The notes beneath the pieces are model-generated. The model was not told where the DNA came from and made no database searches. It saw only the letters and a program-made list of their open reading frames with translations. Positions 35,060 to 47,416 of a stretch of DNA of 64,000 bases are shown piece by piece; positions within the stretch are counted from its first letter, which is position 1; every line of letters starts with the position of its first letter. Location of the stretch: assembly GCF_033807715.1 (NCBI RefSeq), contig NC_084591.1:50506615-50570614 (forward strand). Reading direction: 5' to 3'. Source of the stretch: Cololabis saira (Eukaryota > Chordata > Actinopteri > Beloniformes > Belonidae). Both the position numbers and the translations under genes were made by a program.

Positions 35060-37151
35060 AGCAGACGTTTGAATCAGGAAGAGGGACTCTCTATGTCAAA
35101 CCATTCCAAAGTTATAGCAGAAAATCGGGACAACCAATCAGAAGAAGGGGCGGGGCTAATTAAGGCCAACGAAGCTTAAGGACTCATTACAGAGTCCCAT
35201 GACACCACCCACGACTTCCTATGTCAAACCATTAAAAAGTTATAACAGAATAAAGGGACAACAAATCAGAAGAAGGGGCGGGGCTAATTCAGGCCAATGA
35301 AGGTCAAGGAGTCCATAAATAATCTGATGACACCACCCACGACTCTCTATGTCAAACCATTCCAAAGTTATAGCAGAAAATCGGGACAACCAATCAGAAG
35401 AAGGGGCGGGGCTAATTAAGGCCAACGAAGCTTAAGGACTCATTACAGAGTCCCATGACACCACCCACGACTTCCTATGTCAAACCATTCAAAAGTTATG
35501 GCAGATAAAAGTATTCTAGGGGGCGCTGTTGAGCCGTTAGGCCACGCCCATTAATGCAAACCATGAAATATCAAATTTATCGCCAAGTCTGTCTTGCATG
35601 CAAAATGTGGTGACTTTTGGGGAACTATCAAATATGGACCAATCAGATGAAGGGGGGGTGCGCTTGTTGGTGTCTAGCGTCGCCACGGTAACACTTTCGA
35701 AAGGGAAAAGTAATGCGTGTAGTCGCAGGATGGAGACACATATTTTGATGTATAACACATCTGGGTTCATGATACGGTTCGGGCTGAATTAACTCTCGAA
35801 GGAATGGCATATATTGCTCCAAAATTACGCAATTAATTCAGAATGTTCAAAATGGCCGACTTCCTGTTCGGTTTCGGCCATGGCGCCAAGAGACTTTTCT
35901 TTTAGTTGCAACATGATACAGGTGTGTACCGATTTTCGTTCATGTACGTCAAACCGTATTATGGGGCTTGAGGCACAAAGTTTTTTCTGTCGAACCAATC
36001 AGATGAAGGGTGGGCGCGCTTTTTGGCGTCTAGCGCCGCCACGGTAACGCTTTTGAAAGAGAAAAGTAATGCGTGTTGTCGCAGGATGGAGACGCACATT
36101 TTGATGTATAACACACTTGGGGGCACGTTACGGTTCGGGCTGAATTAACTTTCGAAGGAATGGCATAAATTTCGCCAAAATGACACGACTAATTCAAAAT
36201 GGCCGACATCCTGTTCGCTTTCGGGCATGACCCCAAGAGACTTTTGTTTAAGTTGTCCCATGATACAGGTGTGTACCGATTTTCGTGCATGTACGTCAAA
36301 CCGTATCGTGGGGCTTGAGGCACAAAGTTTTCAAGGGGGCGCTGTTGAGCCATTTTGCCACGCCCATTAATGCAAACCTTTAAATATCAAATTTTTCGCC
36401 AGGCCTGACTAGGGTGCAAAATTTGGTGACTTTTTGGGCATGTTAAGGGGGGCAAAAAGGCCTTCACTTTGTCAGGAAAATAATAATAATAATAATTAAA
36501 GCTGCAAGCAGCGATGAACGGGCCCTCGCACTCACGTCCACCGACCCCATAAGCATATCAGAAATGACACCACCCACGACTCTCTATGTCAAACCATTCA
36601 AAAGTTATAGCAGAAAAAAGGAACAACCAATCAGAAGAAGGGGCGGGGCTAATTCAGGCCAATGAAGGTCAAGGACTCCATACAGAGTCTGATGACACCA
36701 CCCACGACTCTCTATGTCAAACCATTCAAAAGTTGTGGCAGAAAATCGGGACAACCAATCAGAAGAAGGGGCGGGGCTAATTCAGGCCAATTATGGTCAA
36801 GGACTCAATACCGAGTCCCATGACACTACCCACGACTCTTTATGTCAAACCATTCAAAAGTTATGGCAGAGAAAAGTATTCTGGGGGGCGCTGTTGAGCC
36901 GTTAGGCCACGCCCATTAATGCAAACCATGAAATATCAAATTTATCACCAGGTCTGGCTTGCATGCAAAATTTGGTGACTTTTGGAGAACTATCAAATAT
37001 GGACCAATCAGATGAAGGGGACGCGTGCTTTTTCGCGTCTAGCGTCGCCACGGTAACACTTTTGAAAGAGAAAAGTAATGTACGTCGTCGCAGGACAGAG
37101 ACGCACATTTTGATGTAAAAACACAAAAATTGCTGACAAAAAATGTCATCA

Positions 37152-37227
37152 TAGGTACAGCCAGGCTCGAACTCTCGACTTCTGGCACCAAAGACCGCAA
37201 TGCTGTGGCTGAGCTATGTCTCAGCTA
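37152..37227 (-). repeat. tRNA-like segment (module copy)
   Basis: Same sequence and module offset as 8,725-8,800. Confidence 0.5.
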
Positions 37228-37434
37228 TCCCTTTCACTTCGACTTACTGGCTTAACAGAGACCAACATAGCGATAAAATGTCTGGAACTTTTTTTTCCTA
37301 ATTTTTTAAATATTTGTAAGGTATAAATATGAGTAAAACACTACTATTTTTATTACTTTTTCTGTAACCATTCTACCGAGGTTCTAACCGGGCTGAGCAC
37401 GGGTCTATTTCTGATGTCACCATATTACAGGGAG

Positions 37435-37582
37435 CTGATTGGTCGGGGAGCGGGGCCGTCATCACCCTACTCGCCACTGATTGGTCGGGGGCGGGGCCGT
37501 CATCACCCTACTCGCCACTGATTGGTCGGGGGGCGGGGCCGTCATCACCCTACTCGCCACTGATTGGTCGGGGGGCGGGGCC
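37435..37582 (+). repeat. 42-bp tandem repeat array (module copy)
   Basis: Four units, the same variants as the other module copies. Confidence 0.92.
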
Positions 37583-40133
37583 AGCAGACGTTTGAATCAG
37601 GAAGAGGGACTCTCTATGTCAAACCATTCCAAAGTTATAGCAGAAAATCGGGACAACCAATCAGAAGAAGGGGCGGGGCTAATTAAGGCCAACGAAGCTT
37701 AAGGACTCATTACAGAGTCCCATGACACCACCCACGACTTCCTATGTCAAACCATTAAAAAGTTATAACAGAATAAAGGGACAACAAATCAGAAGAAGGG
37801 GCGGGGCTAATTCAGGCCAATGAAGGTCAAGGAGTCCATAAATAATCTGATGACACCACCCACGACTCTCTATGTCAAACCATTCCAAAGTTATAGCAGA
37901 AAATCGGGACAACCAATCAGAAGAAGGGGCGGGGCTAATTAAGGCCAACGAAGCTTAAGGACTCATTACAGAGTCCCATGACACCACCCACGACTTCCTA
38001 TGTCAAACCATTCAAAAGTTATGGCAGATAAAAGTATTCTAGGGGGCGCTGTTGAGCCGTTAGGCCACGCCCATTAATGCAAACCATGAAATATCAAATT
38101 TATCGCCAAGTCTGTCTTGCATGCAAAATGTGGTGACTTTTGGGGAACTATCAAATATGGACCAATCAGATGAAGGGGGGTGCGCTTGTTGGCGTCTAGC
38201 GTCGCCACGGTAACACTTTCGAAAGAGAAAAGTAATGCGTGTAGTCGCAGGATGGAGACACATATTTTGATGTATAACACATCTGTGTTCACGTTACGGT
38301 TCGGGCTGAATTAATTCTCGAAGGAATGGCATAAATTTCGCCAAAATGACACAATTTATTCAAAATGGCCGACATCCTGTTGGGTTTCGGCCATGGCTCC
38401 AAGAGACTTTTCTTTAAGTTGTGCCATGATACAGGTGCGTACCGATTTTCGTGCATGTACGTCAAACCGTATTGTGGGGCTTGAGGCACAAAATTTTCCG
38501 GGGGGCGCTGTTGAGCCATTTTGCCACGCCTATTAATGCAAACCATGAAATATCAAATTTATCGCCAGGCATGGCTTGCATGCCAAATTTGGTGCCTTTT
38601 GGGGAACTATCAAATATGGACCAATCAGATGAAGGGGGGGTGCGCTTGTTGGTGTCTAGCGTCGCCACGGTAACACTTTCGAAAGGGAAAAGTAATGCGT
38701 GTAGTCGCAGGATGGAGACACATATTTTGATGTATAACACATCTGGGTTCATGATACGGTTCGGGCTGAATTAACTCTCGAAGGAATGGCATATATTGCT
38801 CCAAAATTACGCAATTAATTCAGAATGTTCAAAATGGCCGACTTCCTGTTCGGTTTCGGCCATGGCGCCAAGAGACTTTTCTTTTAGTTGCAACATGATA
38901 CAGGTGTGTACCGATTTTCGTTCATGTACGTCAAACCGTATTATGGGGCTTGAGGCACAAAGTTTTTTCTGTCGAACCAATCAGATGAAGGGTGGGCGCG
39001 CTTTTTGGCGTCTAGCGCCGCCACGGTAACGCTTTTGAAAGAGAAAAGTAATGCGTGTTGTCGCAGGATGGAGACGCACATTTTGATGTATAACACACTT
39101 GGGGGCACGTTACGGTTCGGGCTGAATTAACTTTCGAAGGAATGGCATAAATTTCGCCAAAATGACACGACTAATTCAAAATGGCCGACATCCTGTTCGC
39201 TTTCGGGCATGACCCCAAGAGACTTTTGTTTAAGTTGTCCCATGATACAGGTGTGTACCGATTTTCGTGCATGTACGTCAAACCGTATCGTGGGGCTTGA
39301 GGCACAAAGTTTTCAAGGGGGCGCTGTTGAGCCATTTTGCCACGCCCATTAATGCAAACCTTTAAATATCAAATTTTTCGCCAGGCCTGACTAGGGTGCA
39401 AAATTTGGTGACTTTTTGGGCATGTTAAGGGGGGCAAAAAGGCCTTCACTTTGTCAGGAAAATAATAATAATAATAATTAAAGCTGCAAGCAGCGATGAA
39501 CGGGCCCTCGCACTCACGTCCACCGACCCCATAAGCATATCAGAAATGACACCACCCACGACTCTCTATGTCAAACCATTCAAAAGTTATAGCAGAAAAA
39601 AGGAACAACCAATCAGAAGAAGGGGCGGGGCTAATTCAGGCCAATGAAGGTCAAGGACTCCATACAGAGTCTGATGACACCACCCACGACTCTCTATGTC
39701 AAACCATTCAAAAGTTGTGGCAGAAAATCGGGACAACCAATCAGAAGAAGGGGCGGGGCTAATTCAGGCCAATTATGGTCAAGGACTCAATACCGAGTCC
39801 CATGACACTACCCACGACTCTTTATGTCAAACCATTCAAAAGTTATGGCAGAGAAAAGTATTCTGGGGGGCGCTGTTGAGCCGTTAGGCCACGCCCATTA
39901 ATGCAAACCATGAAATATCAAATTTATCACCAGGTCTGGCTTGCATGCAAAATTTGGTGACTTTTGGAGAACTATCAAATATGGACCAATCAGATGAAGG
40001 GGACGCGTGCTTTTTCGCGTCTAGCGTCGCCACGGTAACACTTTTGAAAGAGAAAAGTAATGTACGTCGTCGCAGGACAGAGACGCACATTTTGATGTAA
40101 AAACACAAAAATTGCTGACAAAAAATGTCATCA

Positions 40134-40209
40134 TAGGTACAGCCAGGCTCGAACTCTCGACTTCTGGCACCAAAGACCGCAATGCTGTGGCTGAGCTATG
40201 TCTCAGCTA
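40134..40209 (-). repeat. tRNA-like segment (module copy)
   Basis: Same sequence and module offset as 8,725-8,800. Confidence 0.5.
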
Positions 40210-40416
40210 TCCCTTTCACTTCGACTTACTGGCTTAACAGAGACCAACATAGCGATAAAATGTCTGGAACTTTTTTTTCCTAATTTTTTAAATATTTGTA
40301 AGGTATAAATATGAGTAAAACACTACTATTTTTATTACTTTTTCTGTAACCATTCTACCGAGGTTCTAACCGGGCTGAGCACGGGTCTATTTCTGATGTC
40401 ACCATATTACAGGGAG

Positions 40417-40564
40417 CTGATTGGTCGGGGAGCGGGGCCGTCATCACCCTACTCGCCACTGATTGGTCGGGGGCGGGGCCGTCATCACCCTACTCGCCAC
40501 TGATTGGTCGGGGGGCGGGGCCGTCATCACCCTACTCGCCACTGATTGGTCGGGGGGCGGGGCC
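40417..40564 (+). repeat. 42-bp tandem repeat array (module copy)
   Basis: Four units, the same variants as the other module copies. Confidence 0.92.
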
Positions 40565-42656
40565 AGCAGACGTTTGAATCAGGAAGAGGGACTCTCTATG
40601 TCAAACCATTCCAAAGTTATAGCAGAAAATCGGGACAACCAATCAGAAGAAGGGGCGGGGCTAATTAAGGCCAACGAAGCTTAAGGACTCATTACAGAGT
40701 CCCATGACACCACCCACGACTTCCTATGTCAAACCATTAAAAAGTTATAACAGAATAAAGGGACAACAAATCAGAAGAAGGGGCGGGGCTAATTCAGGCC
40801 AATGAAGGTCAAGGAGTCCATAAATAATCTGATGACACCACCCACGACTCTCTATGTCAAACCATTCCAAAGTTATAGCAGAAAATCGGGACAACCAATC
40901 AGAAGAAGGGGCGGGGCTAATTAAGGCCAACGAAGCTTAAGGACTCATTACAGAGTCCCATGACACCACCCACGACTTCCTATGTCAAACCATTCAAAAG
41001 TTATGGCAGATAAAAGTATTCTAGGGGGCGCTGTTGAGCCGTTAGGCCACGCCCATTAATGCAAACCATGAAATATCAAATTTATCGCCAAGTCTGTCTT
41101 GCATGCAAAATGTGGTGACTTTTGGGGAACTATCAAATATGGACCAATCAGATGAAGGGGGGGTGCGCTTGTTGGTGTCTAGCGTCGCCACGGTAACACT
41201 TTCGAAAGGGAAAAGTAATGCGTGTAGTCGCAGGATGGAGACACATATTTTGATGTATAACACATCTGGGTTCATGATACGGTTCGGGCTGAATTAACTC
41301 TCGAAGGAATGGCATATATTGCTCCAAAATTACGCAATTAATTCAGAATGTTCAAAATGGCCGACTTCCTGTTCGGTTTCGGCCATGGCGCCAAGAGACT
41401 TTTCTTTTAGTTGCAACATGATACAGGTGTGTACCGATTTTCGTTCATGTACGTCAAACCGTATTATGGGGCTTGAGGCACAAAGTTTTTTCTGTCGAAC
41501 CAATCAGATGAAGGGTGGGCGCGCTTTTTGGCGTCTAGCGCCGCCACGGTAACGCTTTTGAAAGAGAAAAGTAATGCGTGTTGTCGCAGGATGGAGACGC
41601 ACATTTTGATGTATAACACACTTGGGGGCACGTTACGGTTCGGGCTGAATTAACTTTCGAAGGAATGGCATAAATTTCGCCAAAATGACACGACTAATTC
41701 AAAATGGCCGACATCCTGTTCGCTTTCGGGCATGACCCCAAGAGACTTTTGTTTAAGTTGTCCCATGATACAGGTGTGTACCGATTTTCGTGCATGTACG
41801 TCAAACCGTATCGTGGGGCTTGAGGCACAAAGTTTTCAAGGGGGCGCTGTTGAGCCATTTTGCCACGCCCATTAATGCAAACCTTTAAATATCAAATTTT
41901 TCGCCAGGCCTGACTAGGGTGCAAAATTTGGTGACTTTTTGGGCATGTTAAGGGGGGCAAAAAGGCCTTCACTTTGTCAGGAAAATAATAATAATAATAA
42001 TTAAAGCTGCAAGCAGCGATGAACGGGCCCTCGCACTCACGTCCACCGACCCCATAAGCATATCAGAAATGACACCACCCACGACTCTCTATGTCAAACC
42101 ATTCAAAAGTTATAGCAGAAAAAAGGAACAACCAATCAGAAGAAGGGGCGGGGCTAATTCAGGCCAATGAAGGTCAAGGACTCCATACAGAGTCTGATGA
42201 CACCACCCACGACTCTCTATGTCAAACCATTCAAAAGTTGTGGCAGAAAATCGGGACAACCAATCAGAAGAAGGGGCGGGGCTAATTCAGGCCAATTATG
42301 GTCAAGGACTCAATACCGAGTCCCATGACACTACCCACGACTCTTTATGTCAAACCATTCAAAAGTTATGGCAGAGAAAAGTATTCTGGGGGGCGCTGTT
42401 GAGCCGTTAGGCCACGCCCATTAATGCAAACCATGAAATATCAAATTTATCACCAGGTCTGGCTTGCATGCAAAATTTGGTGACTTTTGGAGAACTATCA
42501 AATATGGACCAATCAGATGAAGGGGACGCGTGCTTTTTCGCGTCTAGCGTCGCCACGGTAACACTTTTGAAAGAGAAAAGTAATGTACGTCGTCGCAGGA
42601 CAGAGACGCACATTTTGATGTAAAAACACAAAAATTGCTGACAAAAAATGTCATCA

Positions 42657-42732
42657 TAGGTACAGCCAGGCTCGAACTCTCGACTTCTGGCACCAAAGAC
42701 CGCAATGCTGTGGCTGAGCTATGTCTCAGCTA
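42657..42732 (-). repeat. tRNA-like segment (module copy)
   Basis: Same sequence and module offset as 8,725-8,800. Confidence 0.5.
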
Positions 42733-42939
42733 TCCCTTTCACTTCGACTTACTGGCTTAACAGAGACCAACATAGCGATAAAATGTCTGGAACTTTTTTT
42801 TCCTAATTTTTTAAATATTTGTAAGGTATAAATATGAGTAAAACACTACTATTTTTATTACTTTTTCTGTAACCATTCTACCGAGGTTCTAACCGGGCTG
42901 AGCACGGGTCTATTTCTGATGTCACCATATTACAGGGAG

Positions 42940-43087
42940 CTGATTGGTCGGGGAGCGGGGCCGTCATCACCCTACTCGCCACTGATTGGTCGGGGGCGGG
43001 GCCGTCATCACCCTACTCGCCACTGATTGGTCGGGGGGCGGGGCCGTCATCACCCTACTCGCCACTGATTGGTCGGGGGGCGGGGCC
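42940..43087 (+). repeat. 42-bp tandem repeat array (module copy)
   Basis: Four units, the same variants as the other module copies. Confidence 0.92.
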
Positions 43088-44965
43088 AGCAGACGTTTGA
43101 ATCAGGAAGAGGGACTCTCTATGTCAAACCATTCCAAAGTTATAGCAGAAAATCGGGACAACCAATCAGAAGAAGGGGCGGGGCTAATTAAGGCCAACGA
43201 AGCTTAAGGACTCATTACAGAGTCCCATGACACCACCCACGACTTCCTATGTCAAACCATTAAAAAGTTATAACAGAATAAAGGGACAACAAATCAGAAG
43301 AAGGGGCGGGGCTAATTCAGGCCAATGAAGGTCAAGGAGTCCATAAATAATCTGATGACACCACCCACGACTCTCTATGTCAAACCATTCCAAAGTTATA
43401 GCAGAAAATCGGGACAACCAATCAGAAGAAGGGGCGGGGCTAATTAAGGCCAACGAAGCTTAAGGACTCATTACAGAGTCCCATGACACCACCCACGACT
43501 TCCTATGTCAAACCATTCAAAAGTTATGGCAGATAAAAGTATTCTAGGGGGCGCTGTTGAGCCGTTAGGCCACGCCCATTAATGCAAACCATGAAATATC
43601 AAATTTATCGCCAAGTCTGTCTTGCATGCAAAATGTGGTGACTTTTGGGGAACTATCAAATATGGACCAATCAGATGAAGGGGGGTGCGCTTGTTGGCGT
43701 CTAGCGTCGCCACGGTAACACTTTCGAAAGAGAAAAGTAATGCGTGTAGTCGCAGGATGGAGACACATATTTTGATGTATAACACATCTGTGTTCACGTT
43801 ACGGTTCGGGCTGAATTAATTCTCGAAGGAATGGCATAAATTTCGCCAAAATGACACAATTTATTCAAAATGGCCGACATCCTGTTGGGTTTCGGCCATG
43901 GCTCCAAGAGACTTTTCTTTAAGTTGTGCCATGATACAGGTGCGTACCGATTTTCGTGCATGTACGTCAAACCGTATTGTGGGGCTTGAGGCACAAAATT
44001 TTCCGGGGGGCGCTGTTGAGCCATTTTGCCACGCCTATTAATGCAAACCATGAAATATCAAATTTATCGCCAGGCATGGCTTGCATGCCAAATTTGGTGC
44101 CTTTTGGGGAACTATCAAATATGGACCAATCAGATGAAGGGGGGGTGCGCTTGTTGGTGTCTAGCGTCGCCACGGTAACACTTTCGAAAGGGAAAAGTAA
44201 TGCGTGTAGTCGCAGGATGGAGACACATATTTTGATGTATAACACATCTGGGTTCATGATACGGTTCGGGCTGAATTAACTCTCGAAGGAATGGCATATA
44301 TTGCTCCAAAATTACGCAATTAATTCAGAATGTTCAAAATGGCCGACTTCCTGTTCGGTTTCGGCCATGGCGCCAAGAGACTTTTCTTTTAGTTGCAACA
44401 TGATACAGGTGTGTACCGATTTTCGTTCATGTACGTCAAACCGTATTATGGGGCTTGAGGCACAAAGTTTTTTCTGTCGAACCAATCAGATGAAGGGTGG
44501 GCGCGCTTTTTGGCGTCTAGCGCCGCCACGGTAACGCTTTTGAAAGAGAAAAGTAATGCGTGTTGTCGCAGGATGGAGACGCACATTTTGATGTATAACA
44601 CACTTGGGGGCACGTTACGGTTCGGGCTGAATTAACTTTCGAAGGAATGGCATAAATTTCGCCAAAATGACACGACTAATTCAAAATGGCCGACATCCTG
44701 TTCGCTTTCGGGCATGACCCCAAGAGACTTTTGTTTAAGTTGTCCCATGATACAGGTGTGTACCGATTTTCGTGCATGTACGTCAAACCGTATCGTGGGG
44801 CTTGAGGCACAAAGTTTTCAAGGGGGCGCTGTTGAGCCATTTTGCCACGCCCATTAATGCAAACCTTTAAATATCAAATTTTTCGCCAGGCCTGACTAGG
44901 GTGCAAAATTTGGTGACTTTTTGGGCATGTTAAGGGGGGCAAAAAGGCCTTCACTTTGTCAGGAA

Positions 44966-44993
<28 letters not shown>

Positions 44994-44997
<4 letters not shown>

Positions 44998-45217
44998 TTC
45001 CTGCAAATACAATAGGGCCTTCGCTCTGAAGGTGCTCGGGCCCTAATAATAATAATAAAAATTCCTGCAAATACAATAGGGCCTTCGCTCTGAAGGTGCT
45101 CGGGCCCTAAAAATTCCTGCAAATACAATAGGGCCTTCGCACTGCAAGTGCTCGGGCCCTAATAAAAATTCCTACAGATACAATAGGGCCTTCGCACTGA
45201 AGGTGCTCGGGCCCTAA
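44994..45217 (+). repeat. Four tandem hairpin termini
   Basis: Four consecutive copies of the terminus of about 52 bp. They differ at the loop (TCTGAAGGT or ACTGCAAGT types) and at CTGCAAATA versus CTACAGATA. They are separated by (AAT)n or A-rich bases only. This is the longest run of bodiless termini in the window. Confidence 0.87.
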
Positions 45218-45219
45218 TT

Positions 45220-47416
45220 AAAGCTGCAAGCAGCGATGAACGGGCCCTCGCACTCAGGGCCACCGCCCCCCATTAGCATATCAGAAATGACACCACCCAC
45301 GACTTCCTATGTCAAACCATTCAAAAGTTATAGCAGAAAAAAGGGACAACCAATGAGAAGAAGGGGCGGGGCTAATTCAGGCCAATGAAGGTCAAGGACT
45401 CCATACAGAATCTGATGACACCACCCACGACTCTCTATGTCAAACCATTCCAAAGTTATAGCAGAAAATCGGGACAACCAATCAGAAGAAGGGGCGGGGC
45501 TAATTAAGGCCAACGAAGCTTAAGAACTCATTACAGAGTCCCATGACATCACCCACAACTTCCTATGTCAAACCATTCAAAAGTTATAGCAGAAAAAAGG
45601 GACAACCAATCAGAAGAAGGGGCGGGGCTAATTCAGGCCAATGAAGGTCAAGGACTCCAGAAAGAATCTGATGACACCACCCACGACTCTCTATGTCAAA
45701 CCATTCCAAAGTTATAGCAGAAAATCGGGACAACCAATCAGAAGAAGGGGCGGGGCTAATTAAGGCCAACGAAGCTTAAGAACTCATTACAGAGTCCCAT
45801 GACACCACCCACGACTTCCTATGTCAAACCATTCAAAAGTTATAGCAGAAAAAAGGGACAACCAATCAGAAGAAGGGGCGGGGCTAATTCAGGCCAATGA
45901 AGGTCAAGGACTCCATAAAGAATCTGATGACACCAGCCACGACTCTCTATGTCAAACCATTCCAAAGATATAGCAGAAAATCGGGACAACCAATCAGAAG
46001 AAGGGGCGGGGCTAATTAAGGCCAACGAAGCTCAAGGACTCCATACAGAGTCCCATGATACCACCCACAACTTCCTATGTCAAACCATTCAAAAGTTATG
46101 GCAGAGAAAAGTATTCTAGGGGGCGCTCTTGAGCCGTTAGGCCACGCCCATTAATGCAAACCATGAAATATCAAATTTATTGCCAAGTCTGTCTTGCATG
46201 CAAAATTTGGTGACTTTTGGAGAACTATCAAATATGGACCAATCAGATTTCAAAATGGCCGACTTCCTGTTCGGTTTCGGCCATGGCTCCAAGAGACTTT
46301 TCTTTAAGTTGTGCCATGATACAGGTGTATAGCGATTTTCGTGCATGTACGTCAAACCGTATTGTGGGGCTTGAGGCACAAAGTTTTCCGGGGGGCGCTG
46401 TTGAGCCATTTTGCCACGCCCATTAATGCAAACCATGAAATATCACATTTATCGCCAGTCCTGGCTTGCGTGCCAAATTTGGTGCCTTTTGGGGAACTAT
46501 CAAATATGGACCAATCAGATGAAGGGGGGGTGCGCTTGTTGGCGTCTAGCGTCGCCACGGTAACACTTTTGAAAGAGAAAAGTAATGCGTGTAGTCGCAG
46601 GATGGAGACGCACATTTTGATGTATAACACATCTGGGTTCACGATACGGTTCGGGCCGTATTAATTCTCGAAGGAATGGCATATATTGCTCCAAAATTAC
46701 GCGATTAATTCAGAATGTTCAAAATGGCCGACTTCCTGTTCGGTTTCGGCCGTGGCGCCAAGAGACTTTTCTTTAAGTTGCGACATGATACAGGTGTGTT
46801 GCGATTTTCGTTCATGTACGTCAAACCGTATTGAGGGGCTTGAGGCGCAAAGTTTTTTCTGTCTGAACCAATCAGATGAAGGGTGGGCGCGCTTTTCGGC
46901 GTCTAGCGTCGCCACGGTAACGCTTTTGAAATAGAAAAGTAATGCGTGGTGTCGGAGGATGAAGACGCACATTTTGATGTATAACACACCTGGGTGCACG
47001 TTACGGTTCGGGCCGTATTAACTGCCGAAGGAAGGCATAAATTTCGCCAAAATGACACGATTAATTCAAAATGGACGACTTCCTGTTCGGTTTCTCGACA
47101 TGACGCCCAGAGACTTTTCTTTAAGTTGGGCCATGATACAGGTGTGTACCGATTTTCGTGCATGTACGACAAACCGCATTGTGGGGCTTGAGGCACAAAG
47201 TTTTCCGGGGGGCGCTGTTGAGCCATTTTGCCACGCCCATTAATGTAAACCATTAAATATCAAATTTTTCGCCAGGCCTGACTTGCATGCAAAATTTGGT
47301 GACTTTTTGGGCACGTTTAGGGGGGCAAAAAGGCCTTCCTTTTGTCAGAACAATAAGAAGAATAATTTCTACAGATACAATAGGGCCTTCGCACTGCAAG
47401 TGCTCGGGCCCTAATT
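45220..47416 (+). repeat. Array unit U15 (2,197 bp)
   Basis: Start palindrome, then six 128-bp repeats arranged as three nearly identical 256-bp dimers (45,328, 45,584, 45,840). A monomer carries the same CCAATCAGATTTCAAAATGG deletion junction as U8 (near 46,245). Two X-box monomers (46,551 and 46,907), a terminal monomer, a two-copy GAA tract and one hairpin terminus follow. Confidence 0.88.
47364..47414 (+). repeat. Single hairpin terminus
   Basis: Terminus of the CTACAGATACAATAGGGCC subtype ending GCTCGGGCCCTAAT, immediately followed by the next unit start. Confidence 0.85.

Larger units (their letters stand above)
33975..36497 (+). repeat. Array unit U11: short module B (2,523 bp)
   Basis: Matches module A except that exactly one monomer (459 bp) is missing. 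The junction lies within the shared stretch ATGGACCAATCAGATGAAGG near 35,640. It joins the left part of monomer one (diagnostic CAAAATGTGGTGAC) to the right part of monomer two (diagnostic GTTGGTGTCTAGC and AAAGGGAAAAG). This is the signature of unequal crossing-over between neighbouring monomers. Confidence 0.93.
36498..39479 (+). repeat. Array unit U12: long module A (2,982 bp)
   Basis: Second A copy of the A-B-A-B-A run. No difference from 30,993-33,974 was found in the segments compared. Confidence 0.93.
39480..42002 (+). repeat. Array unit U13: short module B (2,523 bp)
   Basis: Second B copy, with the same monomer-deletion junction as U11 (here near 41,145). The shared junction shows that a 5,505-bp A+B dimer was duplicated as a block. 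Confidence 0.93.
42003..45219 (+). repeat. Array unit U14: long module A plus four hairpin ends
   Basis: Third A copy of the run (to about 44,984), ending in an extended (AAT)n tract. Four tandem hairpin termini then fill 44,994-45,217. The same module at 8,071 also ends in tandem hairpin termini (three), whereas internal copies go straight from (AAT)n into the next start. Confidence 0.92.
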
